From contig NZ_CP010945.1 of the NCBI RefSeq assembly GCF_000293885.2, positions 930,001 to 994,000 on the forward strand: a DNA stretch of 64,000 bases, read 5' to 3'. The notes below the pieces were generated by a model. It was not told the origin of the DNA. It worked only from the letters and a program-made list of their open reading frames with translations, and did no database searches. Position 1 is the first letter of the stretch. The number at the start of each line of letters is the position of its first letter. Shown here one piece after another: positions 1-9,400 of this stretch. Position numbers and translations under genes: made by a program. The DNA comes from Pseudomonas fluorescens NCIMB 11764. Its GTDB lineage: Bacteria; Pseudomonadota; Gammaproteobacteria; Pseudomonadales; Pseudomonadaceae.

Positions 1-69
1 TTTCGATGCTTACCAACAAATAAACTGCTGAACCCAGGCATCATTCCCCACTCTCGCTTAACCAAAACA

Positions 70-90
70 ATGGGGACAGCCCCCTTTTTT
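70..90 (+). terminator. GC hairpin with T-run, intrinsic terminator-like
   Basis: A GGGG/CCCC stem with a four-base loop is followed by six T on the plus strand. It lies beyond the 3' end of the minus-strand T6SS operon, so it most likely ends a plus-strand gene entering from the left of the window. The minus-strand reading is also fairly T-rich after the stem, so it could serve both directions. Confidence 0.5.
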
Positions 91-129
91 GCGTTGAGTT
101 AAAAACCCGCACCAGATCAATAATTGCCT

Positions 130-336
130 CTAAGCCGGAGGCAAATTAGCGTAGTAACTACCGATCAATTCGATTACCGGAATCGACATCAGACATACGA
201 ATGTCAAGAACCTGTGAATCCAGTTATTGCGAATTTTTGATGAGATTCCACTGACAGCCAAGAGCAAACAAAGCAATGCCAAACAACCGAAAAAAAGACT
301 GTCTGCAACAACCCCAAGGTAAACGTCAAAATCCAT
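130..336 (-). CDS. Small two-helix membrane protein, candidate immunity protein
   Basis: This 68-residue protein is not recognised as a named family. Two hydrophobic segments are visible, about residues 13-31 and 42-63, separated by a short basic loop (SKIRNNWIHR), which fits an inner-membrane hairpin. The Met used here, rather than one three codons earlier, is preceded by AAGGA at good spacing; the earlier ATG abuts the Shine-Dalgarno sequence. It is the last gene of the minus-strand operon, 33 bases after the candidate PAAR-linked effector, the position where T6SS immunity genes usually sit. The immunity role is inference from position and size only. Base composition is AT-richer than in the tss genes, as in its upstream neighbour. 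Confidence 0.55.
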   Translation of the reverse strand: MDFDVYLGVVADSLFFGCLALLCLLLAVSGISSKIRNNWIHRFLTFVCLMSIPVIELIGSYYANLPPA

Positions 337-369
337 CTCACCCATCCTTTATTGTGAAATCCATCCGAC

Positions 370-1209
370 TTACGCCGGCTTCCCGCACATACCGTTAAAC
401 TCGAAAAAATTCCAACGAAACAAGTCGAAGTTTTTCAGGTAATCATTTTTAAATGAATTGGCCGACAGATTGTGATAATCCCAACCCACTACAACCTTCT
501 CAAAGTAACCAGACTCAATCGGCATTCCCGCATAACCCTCATTTTGAGGGTCTGCCATGTTTTTTCCCATGACATTTCGGACAGCGGTCCATGGCTGAGT
601 ACTCCATCCACCGGTATTTCCCTGCCTGATATCAACTCTAGTGGCGGCCACCTTGAAAGCCATCTGAATGTGGTGCGCCCGGGTTTTCATGGGAATATCG
701 CGAATGAGCGCGAGAATATCGCCAGGTTTCAATACGCCGACTTCTGCAACGGCCACGGTATTCTCGTCAACTCGCTGCATGTCTGGCGCACCATATGTCA
801 ACATCACCATTTCCGAAAAACCGTACATGGTCGAACTGTATTTATCATGTTGCTCCGGGTTATAGACTTCCATGTTCTTGTATGTCCTGACACCCGTCTT
901 CAACACAACTGGAAGCCCTCGCTTGCTCGCAAACTCACAGAGCACTCTGAGCGCAAAGTCCTCACAAGTGAATTTGTTATTACTTACCGCACCCTCTCTG
1001 TTCCAGTACTGTTCTACCATCAAGCGCTCGATAATGTTCGGAGCCTGCTCGTGGTACTCGGCAATATCTGAATCAGACCAAAATGCAGTTGTCTTCCAAA
1101 AAACTTTTAGAACAACTGTCGCGCCCGTTTTTTCCGCTTTCGGGGTCAGATTGACACCGGTAAACTCGATGCCTTTGCTCATAGCCTGCGGTGTAATGAC
1201 TACGCTCAA
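370..1209 (-). CDS. Candidate T6SS cargo effector with Cys/His hydrolase layout
   Basis: A 279-residue protein whose PAAR-encoding neighbour overlaps its start. The start is TTG in the overlap TTGA with the PAAR stop; an AAAGGGG Shine-Dalgarno sequence eight bases upstream supports it over the ATG nine codons later. No signal peptide is seen. A Cys in an amphipathic helix (TCEDFALRVLCEF, Cys82), then GDILALIR followed by a His pair (179-180) and a polar Gln-Gly-Asn (196-198), has the order seen in NlpC/P60 and papain-like amidases, several of which are T6SS peptidoglycan effectors. That is a motif-level resemblance, not a family match. Gene composition is AT-rich against the tss genes. An alternative is an adaptor or a hydrolase of another fold. 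Confidence 0.6.
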   Translation of the reverse strand: MSVVITPQAMSKGIEFTGVNLTPKAEKTGATVVLKVFWKTTAFWSDSDIAEYHEQAPNIIERLMVEQYWNREGAVSNNKFTCEDFALRVLCEFASKRGLPVVLKTGVRTYKNMEVYNPEQHDKYSSTMYGFSEMVMLTYGAPDMQRVDENTVAVAEVGVLKPGDILALIRDIPMKTRAHHIQMAFKVAATRVDIRQGNTGGWSTQPWTAVRNVMGKNMADPQNEGYAGMPIESGYFEKVVVGWDYHNLSANSFKNDYLKNFDLFRWNFFEFNGMCGKPA

Positions 1210-1718
1210 CTCATCACCCCTTTAATGGCTGCGAAGAAATCGAACTTTTCACCCTCTTTGCCACCGACTAGTTGAGTTCGGCCCATCGCATCAGTGCTAC
1301 CTGAGATCATTTCACCTTTCGCGTTTCTAATTTGATAGGGAATATCCTGAAGAGGGTTTCCGTCCTGATCTTTCATCACGACATGTTGAGTATGAGAAAA
1401 CAGCATCAACGGAACCGGCGGAACAAACGGCACCGCCGAATGCGAATTCCCGATAATCACCGTCCCGGACCCAGCCGTAACCTTGTTGCCATGAGTGCCA
1501 ACAGAACCCACGGTGGCCGCCGGTTTCCCATTAATCAAAACCGTTGTCGCAAGATCGCCAACCATCGCACCACCACACGCCGAGGCATCGCCTTGGCGGG
1601 CGGCCGCGAGGCCGTCGAAGAAGACGTCGCCGGAACCGGCGGCGATCGGGTTGGTGCCGTGGCCGGGGAGCGGGCAAGCGGTGGGGTCGGATACGCGGGC
1701 TGCGGGTTTGCCGGACAT
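1206..1718 (-). CDS. PAAR-domain spike-tip protein with C-terminal beta-rich extension
   Basis: PAAR proteins cap the VgrG spike of the T6SS and carry or recruit effectors. Residues 1 to about 95 show the PAAR pattern: AARVSDPTACP, then repeated Gly-rich strands with GDVFFDGLAAARQGD, INGKPAATVGSVGTHG and TAGSGTVIIG. Residues from about 105 to 170 form a different Gly/Asp-rich segment (VMKDQDGNPLQDIPYQIRNA), resembling an Ig- or transthyretin-like beta module and possibly the docking part for the next protein. The Met chosen follows an AAGGAG site; an open frame extends further upstream but runs into tssE. The gene ends in a four-base overlap with the candidate effector, implying translational coupling. 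Confidence 0.9.
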   Translation of the reverse strand: MSGKPAARVSDPTACPLPGHGTNPIAAGSGDVFFDGLAAARQGDASACGGAMVGDLATTVLINGKPAATVGSVGTHGNKVTAGSGTVIIGNSHSAVPFVPPVPLMLFSHTQHVVMKDQDGNPLQDIPYQIRNAKGEMISGSTDAMGRTQLVGGKEGEKFDFFAAIKGVMS

Positions 1719-1728
1719 ACGAATCTCC

Positions 1729-2136
1729 TTAGTTGACCTTGACTTGACCGCTGCCATCCAGGCGCGCGGCGAAACTGACCTGACGCTTGAAACCATCAAC
1801 TTCCAGCAGGCCTTCGATGCTGAAGGACAGGCGAAGCTGATCGTGATCACGCGGCAGGGAGATGACACGCACATTGCTCAGGCGTGGCTCGTAGGCTTCG
1901 ATGAAATTTTCGATGGCCAGACGGGCCTGACTCAGGGAGTCGTGCAGGCTCAGACGCATGTCATTGAGATCGGGTAGCCCGTAATCGGACAGCGTTTGCA
2001 CGCTGCCCGCACGGGTGCTGAGCATCTTGGCCAGATGGGCAGCCACGGACGCCATGGCGGAGACCTCGCGGCTCCAGCCGACGCGTTTGTCCGCGTCGCC
2101 ACCCAGGCGTTCGAAAAGGCTGCCGTATCCAGTCAT
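1729..2136 (-). CDS. tssE: T6SS baseplate subunit TssE (gp25-like)
   Basis: TssE is the T6SS counterpart of phage T4 gp25 and helps start sheath polymerisation on the baseplate. The 135-residue length is usual. Visible family traits are the N-terminal GSLFERLGG, the LSDYGLPDLND segment, and the AIENFIEAYEPRLSNVRV strand-helix region matching the gp25 core. It lies 14 bases after tssC in the same operon, the order tssB-tssC-tssE being common in T6SS loci. Assignment is firm from both sequence and context. Confidence 0.93.
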   Translation of the reverse strand: MTGYGSLFERLGGDADKRVGWSREVSAMASVAAHLAKMLSTRAGSVQTLSDYGLPDLNDMRLSLHDSLSQARLAIENFIEAYEPRLSNVRVISLPRDHDQLRLSFSIEGLLEVDGFKRQVSFAARLDGSGQVKVN

Positions 2137-2150
2137 GAGTTAGGCTCCGC

Positions 2151-3626
2151 TTACTCTTTGTCCAGCTTGCCAACCAGCGACAGGGTGAAATCGGCACCCA
2201 TGTACTTGAAGTGCGGGCGCACGTTCAGGCTGACGCGGTACCAGCCAGGCTCGCCTTCGACATCGCTGACGATGATCTGGGCAGCGCGCAGCGGACGACG
2301 GCCACGGACTTCGGCGCTTGGGTTTTCCTGGTCGGCCACGTACTGGCGGATCCACTTGTTCAGTTCCAGCTCGAGGTCGGTACGTTCTTTCCACGAACCG
2401 AGTTGCTCGCGCTGCAGCACTTTCAAGTAGTGAGCCAGGCGGTTGACGATCATCATGTACGGCAGTTGGGTGCCGAGCTTGTAGTTCAGCTCTGCGGCCT
2501 TGCCTTCTGCGCTGATGCCGAAGAACTTCGGCTTCTGCACCGAGCTCGCGGAGAAGAACGCCGCGTTGTCGGAGCCTTTGCGCATGGTCAGGGAAATGAA
2601 GCCTTCCTCGGCCAGTTCGTATTCACGACGGTCGGAAACCAGAACCTCGGTAGGAATCTTGGTTTCGATTTCGCCCATGCTTTCGAAGTGGTGCAACGGC
2701 AGGTCTTCAACCGCACCACCGCTCTGCGGGCCGATGATGTTCGGGCACCAGCGGAATTTGGCGAAGCTGTCGGTCAGCTTGGTGCCGAACGCGTAGGCGG
2801 TGTTGCCCCACAGGTAGTGCTCGTGGCTGTTGGCGACGGTTTCTTTGTACACGAACGATTTGACCGGGTTTTCTTCCGGGTCGTACGGGTTACGCAGCAG
2901 GAAACGCGGCACGGTCAGGCCAACGTAACGGGAGTCTTCCGATTGGCGGAAGCTCTGCCATTTGGCGAATTGCGGGCCTTCGAAGTGATCTTTCAGATCC
3001 TTCAGGTCCGGCAGGCCGGTGAAGCTTTCCAGGCCGAAGAATTTCGGGCCGGCCGCGGCAATGAACGGCGCGTGGGACATACAGGCAACGCTGGACACGT
3101 ACTGCATCAGCTTCACGTCTGGCGAGCTTGGGGACATGAAGTAGTTAGCGATGATCGCGCCCACAGGCTGGCCACCGAACTGGCCGTATTCAGCGGTGTA
3201 GATGTGCTTGTACAGGCCGGCCTGCATCACTTCCGGCGAATCTTCGAAATCGTCCAGCAGGTCTTCTTTGGAGACGTTGAGGATTTCGATCTTGATGTTT
3301 TCGCGGAAGTTGGTGCGGTCGACCAGCAACTGCAGACCACGCCACGACGATTCCAGGGACTGGAAGTCCGGGTGGTGGAGGATCTCGTCCATCTGACGGC
3401 TGAGCTTGGCATCGATCTCGGCGATCATGCGGTCAACCATGGCTTTCTTGACCGGCTCACCGTTGTTCTGCGGCTTGAGCAGCTCTTCGATGAAGGCCGA
3501 CACACCGCGCTTGGCAATGTCGTAGGCTTCGTCGTCCGGCGTCAGGCGGGTTTCGGCGATGATGCTGTCGAGAATGCTGTATTCGCCGTTCTCGTTACTC
3601 TTTTGCTGCGCTGCACTCGTGCTCAT
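2151..3626 (-). CDS. tssC: T6SS contractile sheath large subunit TssC (VipB)
   Basis: TssC forms, with TssB, the contractile sheath that drives the Hcp/VgrG needle. The protein has 491 residues, the normal length. Recognisable features are the N-terminal SILDSIIAETRL segment, HPDFQSLESSWRGLQLLVD near residue 95, and the conserved C-terminal region with SLVGKLDKE. The start follows an AAGGAAG site. It sits 25 bases downstream of tssB. A long open frame on the opposite strand here is a by-product of high-GC coding sequence. Confidence 0.96.
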   Translation of the reverse strand: MSTSAAQQKSNENGEYSILDSIIAETRLTPDDEAYDIAKRGVSAFIEELLKPQNNGEPVKKAMVDRMIAEIDAKLSRQMDEILHHPDFQSLESSWRGLQLLVDRTNFRENIKIEILNVSKEDLLDDFEDSPEVMQAGLYKHIYTAEYGQFGGQPVGAIIANYFMSPSSPDVKLMQYVSSVACMSHAPFIAAAGPKFFGLESFTGLPDLKDLKDHFEGPQFAKWQSFRQSEDSRYVGLTVPRFLLRNPYDPEENPVKSFVYKETVANSHEHYLWGNTAYAFGTKLTDSFAKFRWCPNIIGPQSGGAVEDLPLHHFESMGEIETKIPTEVLVSDRREYELAEEGFISLTMRKGSDNAAFFSASSVQKPKFFGISAEGKAAELNYKLGTQLPYMMIVNRLAHYLKVLQREQLGSWKERTDLELELNKWIRQYVADQENPSAEVRGRRPLRAAQIIVSDVEGEPGWYRVSLNVRPHFKYMGADFTLSLVGKLDKE

Positions 3627-3651
3627 GTTGGCTTCCTTGGCTGATGGAGAC

Positions 3652-4155
3652 TCAGGCGTCCTGGGCTGCGGCGTTCAGGCCCAGCTCACCCAGTACGCGA
3701 CCGCGGGATTCGTCGTCGGCGAGTACGCCTTCGATGGCTTTGCGGAACGCAGGCGCGTTACCCAGCGGGCCTTTGAGGGCCACCAGTGCGTCGCGCAGTT
3801 CCATCAGTTTTTTCAGCTCGGGCACTTGCTCGACCAGCGAGGCCGGGTTGAAGTCCTTCATCGAGTTGACGCGCAGTTTCACGGCCAGTTCTTCAGTGTC
3901 GCCTTCTTCCTGAAGACGATTTGGCACGCTCAGCGTCAGGCTCAGCTCTTGCTTGGCCAGCACTTCGTCGAAAGTCATTTTGTCGATGCTGATCGGCTTG
4001 CGATCTTCGACCTTGCGTTCGTCCTTGCGGTGGGTGTAGTCACCGATTGCCAGTAGTTTCAACGGCAGTTCAATCTCTTCCTGGGCACCACCGGTGGCAG
4101 GTTTGAAGGTGACGTTGATGCGTTCCTTGGGGGCTACCGAGCCTTCTTTGGCCAT
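3652..4155 (-). CDS. tssB: T6SS contractile sheath small subunit TssB (VipA)
   Basis: TssB pairs with TssC to build the T6SS sheath. The 167-residue product starts MAKEGSVAPKER and contains INVTFKPATGGAQEEIELPLKL and the IGDYTHRKDE segment typical of VipA-type proteins, with the helical TssC-contacting region after about residue 85. The open frame extends 22 codons upstream, but AAGGAGAA lies directly before the Met used here. tssA precedes it by 32 bases, tssC follows by 25. Confidence 0.95.
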   Translation of the reverse strand: MAKEGSVAPKERINVTFKPATGGAQEEIELPLKLLAIGDYTHRKDERKVEDRKPISIDKMTFDEVLAKQELSLTLSVPNRLQEEGDTEELAVKLRVNSMKDFNPASLVEQVPELKKLMELRDALVALKGPLGNAPAFRKAIEGVLADDESRGRVLGELGLNAAAQDA

Positions 4156-4187
4156 GGCTTTTCTCCTTGCGGTTGTGGCCCTGGGGC

Positions 4188-5744
4188 CTATTCGAGTACC
4201 ACTTCGAGATCGAGGTGGCACAGCCTGCGATAAATCTCTTCCTTGCGTTCACGTACGGCATGGTTCTGCGGCAACAACTCGCAGCAGCTATGCAGTAAAT
4301 GCAGCACTTCCAGCGCAAGATCGGGCTCCCAGGCGTGCAGGCCTGAGTCCTGTAATGTTTGGTCGAGGGTTTCGAGTTGGGTCTTGGCCAGTTCGTATTT
4401 CTTGGCCATTAAGCACAGCCGCGCGAGGGCGAACTGCCAGAAGAATCGGACGCGCCCGCCGTGGGCACTTTGCAGGCCCTGCTTGAGGATTTGCACGGCA
4501 GCCTTGAGGCCGTCCTTGCGCAGAATCGGCAGGACTTCTTCCAGGGCCAGTTCCCAGGCCGGCTGGGTGTCGGCGACTTCGACCTTGCGCGGCGCACTGG
4601 CGCTTTGCAGGTGCGGCATGACATTGGCGCTGACCCAGGCACGGGTGGCCGGATCGGCGAACGGAGCACCGTCATGGAAACGCAACTCGACGATGCCAGG
4701 CAGGCGCTGAACCAAAAGCGCGAAGTGGATTTCCACTTCGCGCATTGCCATGTCGGCGTTCAATGCCTGGAGACATTCCCAGACCATTCGCTGGCCATCG
4801 AACCAGAACGGTGCCTTCGCCAGGCTCGCCTCCAGTTCCACCAGCAGGTCGGCGTATTTGCCCTGATCGTAACGGTCCTGATAGGCCTTGAGCTTGTCGG
4901 CCGGCAAACCGCGCAGCACGGTGATCTGTTCAGCGTTGCGTTCAGGGACGGCGTCGATGGGCAACCACAGCAACGTGCGATTGAGGCGCAGGGCGCGCAG
5001 GTCGGTGGCTTTTTGCTTGAGCCACCAGGCACACAACGGACGGGCGCTTTCCTGCTGGGCGCGCAGGGCCTTGTGGGCTTCTTTTTCGTTGTCGATCGGC
5101 GCGCCGGGCGTTAACAGTTGTGTCGCGACTTGTTTGACCTGAGCCACCGCAGCACCGACCACGCCGGGCTCCGGCTGGTTGTCGGCGGCGCGTTGCACCA
5201 TGTTTTTCAGGCGGCGGGAGATCGGCAGCAGCAACGGCGCGTCATCGCCCAGATGCTCGGTGCACGCGGCGTCGAGGCCCTCAAGGTGTTCGACCAGCCG
5301 CCGGAACATCGGCAACTGCTCTTTGATCGCGATATTTTCGGTCAGCACCTGCTCAAGACGCGGCACCAGCCAACTGATCGCAGCGGAGCGCGTGCGGGCC
5401 TTGTTCGGGTGGACGTCGGCCCAGTGGCTTTCGCACAGGTAGTGCAGCAAACCGAGGCCGGCGAGCAGGCCTTGAAAGGATTCGCGCTGGTACAGCGCCC
5501 AGGTCAGCCAGGCGCCGACGCGCAAATCCTTGGATTGGGTACGCAGCAGGTTTTCGCTGTTTTCACGGATTTTCAGCCAGTCGATCTGACCGCTTTCGTG
5601 CATGGACGAGGCTTTGGCCAGCTCACTTTCCAGTGCTTCATATTCGCTCGAGAAGCGAACATCCTCGCCCGCGAAATTCTCTTTGGAAACAGAGACTTTT
5701 GCGAGTTCAAGGTAATGAGCAGAAAGTTTGCTTGAGTAGGACAT
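4188..5744 (-). CDS. tssA: T6SS assembly protein TssA (VasJ-type)
   Basis: TssA proteins prime and coordinate baseplate and sheath-tail assembly. The N-terminal ImpA-type domain is visible in residues 1-130 (EDVRFSSEYEALESEL, then LLAGLGLLHYLCESHWADVHP), and the C-terminal half from about residue 400 is helical with WELALEEVLPILRKDGLKAA, the VasJ-type ending. Length 518 fits this subclass. First gene of the minus-strand operon; the promoter should lie in the 676-base gap shared with vgrG. The ATG follows a weak AAAGG site. Confidence 0.92.
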   Translation of the reverse strand: MSYSSKLSAHYLELAKVSVSKENFAGEDVRFSSEYEALESELAKASSMHESGQIDWLKIRENSENLLRTQSKDLRVGAWLTWALYQRESFQGLLAGLGLLHYLCESHWADVHPNKARTRSAAISWLVPRLEQVLTENIAIKEQLPMFRRLVEHLEGLDAACTEHLGDDAPLLLPISRRLKNMVQRAADNQPEPGVVGAAVAQVKQVATQLLTPGAPIDNEKEAHKALRAQQESARPLCAWWLKQKATDLRALRLNRTLLWLPIDAVPERNAEQITVLRGLPADKLKAYQDRYDQGKYADLLVELEASLAKAPFWFDGQRMVWECLQALNADMAMREVEIHFALLVQRLPGIVELRFHDGAPFADPATRAWVSANVMPHLQSASAPRKVEVADTQPAWELALEEVLPILRKDGLKAAVQILKQGLQSAHGGRVRFFWQFALARLCLMAKKYELAKTQLETLDQTLQDSGLHAWEPDLALEVLHLLHSCCELLPQNHAVRERKEEIYRRLCHLDLEVVLE

Positions 5745-5974
5745 CCATGGCCTTTAGTTTGGATTACGGTCATACGCCCATTGGAATTCCAACGGCGAGG
5801 GACGGTAACGAAGAGCTGCGAAGAGTCTCATCCAATTGAGATCGTGCTCTTACAAAGTGGGCGCATCGTACTCACGATGATGGCCACTAGCAAGCACCCG
5901 AGTAAACAATAAGACAAAGTGTGTTTATCACTCCTAGGAGATTTCCCTATATATAGCAAGGGAATCCCTGAGAT

Positions 5975-6023
5975 CGGCTCAACTGTTTATTGTTCGGCCA
6001 GCAGGCCGAAAACCGTTGAGATA
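5975..6023. other. Nested stem-loop, structured element
   Basis: The inner stem TTCGGCC/GGCCGAA (5993-5999 with 6004-6010, loop AGCA) is enclosed by a second stem CTCAAC/GTTGAG and, outside that, GGCT/AGCC with a bulge. No T-run follows on either strand, so it is unlike a plain terminator; it could be a structured leader, small RNA or protein site. Confidence 0.4.
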
Positions 6024-6181
6024 GAGCCATCCAGCCTCTCATCCTGAATAAATCCCGTATTCATTGCCTATGCACTCCCTGAGGCGGACGTGAAGCATGC
6101 CAAAAATATAAAAGGAAGAATGTAGGAGCCTTCTGAAATGTTACTGATCGCAATGAATAAATCGATGAGTGACAACAGTCG

Positions 6182-6196
6182 ACAAGAAAAGTGCCA
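6182..6196 (-). promoter_or_regulatory. Degenerate sigma-54 (RpoN) promoter candidate
   Basis: The minus strand reads TGGCAC, five bases, then TTGT. Spacing and the -24 GG agree with the RpoN consensus, but the -12 GC is replaced by GT. Some Pseudomonas T6SS clusters are RpoN-dependent. It lies 438 bases upstream of tssA, which is long, and overlaps the 6192-6210 palindrome. Confidence 0.25.
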
Positions 6197-6210
6197 TCAT
6201 AATGATGGCA
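6192..6210. terminator. Palindrome flanked by A and T tracts, terminator- or operator-like
   Basis: TGCCATCAT and ATGATGGCA flank one central base. Four A precede and four T follow, the layout of a bidirectional intrinsic terminator, although no gene reads into it from either side. A dimeric regulator site is the other reading. Confidence 0.4.
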
Positions 6211-6225
6211 TTTTATAATTAACAC

Positions 6226-6246
6226 AAAGTTCCAGAATGGAACTTT
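6226..6246. repeat. 8-bp perfect inverted repeat in the vgrG leader
   Basis: AAAGTTCC and GGAACTTT are separated by AGAAT, 175 bases before the VgrG start. It could be an operator or an RNA hairpin in the vgrG 5' leader. Confidence 0.4.
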
Positions 6247-6420
6247 CAGTATCACGGAAATTTCATACTTCGCTTCAGGATCCCTCCTACATCAATACTT
6301 TGGAGGCCTTGTTAGCGTGCCCGGCATTTTGACGACTTCCTAAAGCCGGACATGGTTCGGTCGTCGCGTTTTTCTCTCTTGGCTTAAGGACGAGCCACTC
6401 GAAAGCAAAAGGATAAGCGC

Positions 6421-9400
6421 ATGTTCGCACCCGCCAATGCCGCGCAATTCACCCTTACGATCCCGACGGTTCGCAACGATTTTAAAGTGCTGGCATTTGA
6501 AGGCACTGAAACCATCAGCGCCTTGTACTCGATTCACATCGAACTGGTCAGTGAGTACCTGGATTTCGATCTGGAGAGCTTGCTAAGCCAACCCGCATTT
6601 CTCCAGTTCGGCCTCAACGGCGAAGGCATTCATGGCCATATCGACGGGGTTTTCGTAGGCGATGTCGGCAAACGCCTGACGCGCTATCGCATGAACCTGG
6701 TACCAGCGCTACACGACCTGCAGTTCAGTCATGATCATCGGATTTTCCAGGGCCAGACGGCGCCGCAAATCATCGCTCGGGTACTCAAGGGGCACGGCAT
6801 TCAGGCCGATGCGTTTTCCTTTCACGTCAGAACGAGTCCCGAGCGCGAGTACTGCACCCAATACGGGGAAAGTGATTTTGAGTTCGTACGGCGACTGTGC
6901 GCCGAGGATGGCATTGCATGGCATCACCGGCATTCCCGGGAAGGTCATGTGCTGGTGTTCAGCGATGACCAGACCGCCTTTCCAAAATTGGGTGAAACGC
7001 TTTATCTGCAAGACGCTGGCATGGTGGCGGAGCATCCGGTCATCAGCCAGTTTTCCATGCGTTACAGCACCCGTCCCAGCAAAGTCACTCGCCGAAACTA
7101 CGACCCGAAACGCCCAAGCGCGCTGCTGGAAAGTCGCTTCATCGCCGAGTTCAGCCCCGAGCTTGAGGACTATCGTTACCCACTGTTTTTCGAGAATGAA
7201 AAACTCGGCAAACAGCTCGCTCGGCAAGCGCTGGAGCGGCACCGCACCGACTATCAATTAGCGGAGGGCAAAAGCGATCAGCCGTGCCTGCGCAGCGGTC
7301 ACTTTTTCAGCCTGACGGATCACCCACGTGAAACGTACAACGATCTCTGGCTGCTGCTCAGCGTCATTCATTCTGGAAAACAACCTCAGGTGCTTGAAGA
7401 GTCAATCACCGACGCTGAGGACGGTTTTACCCAGGGCTACCGCAATAGTTTCAGCGCGATTCCCTGGGACGTGTTTTATCGGCCTCCACTGCCGGCACCA
7501 CGTCCAGCGCTGGTCTGCCAGACCGCGCGCGTCACCGGGCCCGTCGGCGAAGAGATTTACTGCGATGAATATGGCCGCGTCAAAGTCGAATTCCACTGGG
7601 ACCGCGCGGAGCACAACACCGAGAAAAGCAGCTGTTGGTTGCGGGTGGCGTCCAGTTGGGCGGGGGAAAACTTTGGCGCGGTGACCATACCGCGTGTGGG
7701 TATGGAAGTGCTCGTCACGTACCTCGAAGGCAATCCTGACAACCCGCTGATCACCGGTTGCCTGATCAACAAGGTCACGCCGGCGCCCTACCCCTTGCCC
7801 GAAAACAAAACCCGAACGGTACTGCGCAGCCACAGCTCGCCGCAAACCGGTGGCTACAACGAACTGTCGATTGAAGACCGCGCCGGGCAGGAGTTGATCT
7901 ACCTGCGTGCTCAGCGGGATATGGAACAGAAGGTCGGGAACGACAGCCGACTGGACGTGGGGAATGAACGCCAGGAAACCATCAAGGGAAACAGCATCGC
8001 GTTGCTCGGCGCTGAAGAACATCGCACGGTCACGGCGGATCGCAAGGTTCAACTCAAGGCCAGCGACTATCTGCAAATTGCCGGGAGTAGCCACAACCGG
8101 ATTGGCGAAGCGTTGTTGGTTGAGGCTGGTGAGCACGTTCATATCAAGGCTGGCGCCAATCTGGTGCTGGACGCGGGCGCCAGTATTACGTTGAAGGCCG
8201 GTGGTCACCACGTCGTGATCGATGCGGGTGGGGTGTTCAGCAGTAGCGAGGTTGAGGTCGGTGGTTCACCGGTGGCGGGGATAGCGGCGCATGCGTTGTT
8301 GCCGGGGACGGTGGCGGGGTTGTTGGCGGCCGTTGTGCCTGCGCCGTTGGAAGAGGATGAGCTGGAGGAAGAAGAGGAGGAAGTTGAAGAGGAAGGGATT
8401 ACGTTGCGAATCGGGGTGTTCTTCGATGGCACGGGCAACAACAAAGCCAACAGCGAAACTGTGGCAGCGTGTTATGCACCGGATGCCAAACTGGAGGAGG
8501 CAGCAGAGGAGGTACAGAAGTATTGCGCTGCTTATGGGTATGACGGCAACGGGAGCTCGCCGGACAATAGTTATGGGAATGATGTGAGCAATATTGTGCG
8601 GCTTTACAAACTTTATGAGGACCGAGTGGACGAAACGCTGTCACCAGAAGCAACGAAGACATCGATCGCCATTTATGTTGAGGGCATCGGGACCACGAGT
8701 GGTGGTGAAGACTCACGTTACTCCCAAGCAACGGGGTTGGGTGAAACTGGGGTGGTTTCCCGGGTCGAGCAGAGTCCGGTGCTTATCGGCGAGCAGATAC
8801 GGCAGCTAAGAGCACGCAACCCGGAATTGGTAATAGAACGGATTGAGTTCGATATTTTCGGATTCAGCAGAGGCGCCGCAGCGGCGAGGCATTTCGCGAA
8901 CGAAGTGCTTAAGGGTAATCAAGGCGTTCTTGCCAAAAGTTTTCCTAGCGGCTTTGAAGGCTTGGCTAAAAATTTTACATGGCGGCCAAAAATAGATGCG
9001 GCTATCAACTTTATCGGTCTGTTCGATACCGTTGCCTCGATCGCCAACCCGTGGGTGCTAGACCTCACTGGCGCCAACAGCAGAAACCCCTTCCTCAATC
9101 TCAGACTCCCGGACGACTGTGCCAATAAGATTGTGCACCTGGTCGCGCGAGACGAAGTCCGTGAAAACTTCGCCCTCAACAGCCTCGGTGATACAGACCT
9201 GGTTTTGCCCGGTGTGCACTCAGACCTTGGCGGTGGTTATTTGCCAATAGCCAATGAAAAACTCCTGCTGGGTAAGCCCTTAACAAGCACCGTGAGCGAG
9301 AGCATGGATGCAACCCGCAGTGCCGCTTACGTTTCTGCCGAAAAAGAGGTATCCGCTTGGTATGAAAAAGGCGTAATCGACTTCGAAGGTCCGCGTAACA

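Larger units (their letters stand above)
5745..6420. other. Divergent tssA/vgrG intergenic region, rich in inverted repeats
   Basis: No convincing gene in this AT-rich stretch, but several structures: a 12-bp palindrome TTGGAATTCCAA (5781-5792), a nested stem (5975-6023), a 19-bp near-perfect palindrome (6192-6210) and an 8-bp inverted repeat with five-base loop (6226-6246). On the minus strand, 6182-6196 reads TGGCACTTTTCTTGT, a sigma-54 -24/-12 site except that the -12 GC is GT. Both divergent transcripts must start here. Confidence 0.5.

Noticed and set aside
2211..3644. Long open frame on the plus strand opposite tssC
   Set aside because: It mirrors the third-codon-position GC bias of tssC, has no recognisable domain and no ribosome site.
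5993..6010. Stem TTCGGCC/GGCCGAA considered as an intrinsic terminator
   Set aside because: Neither strand has a T-run after the stem and no gene ends close by.
8341..8400. Acidic repeat in VgrG considered as a frameshift or low-complexity artefact
   Set aside because: The frame continues into an intact DUF2235 domain, so it is a genuine hinge.
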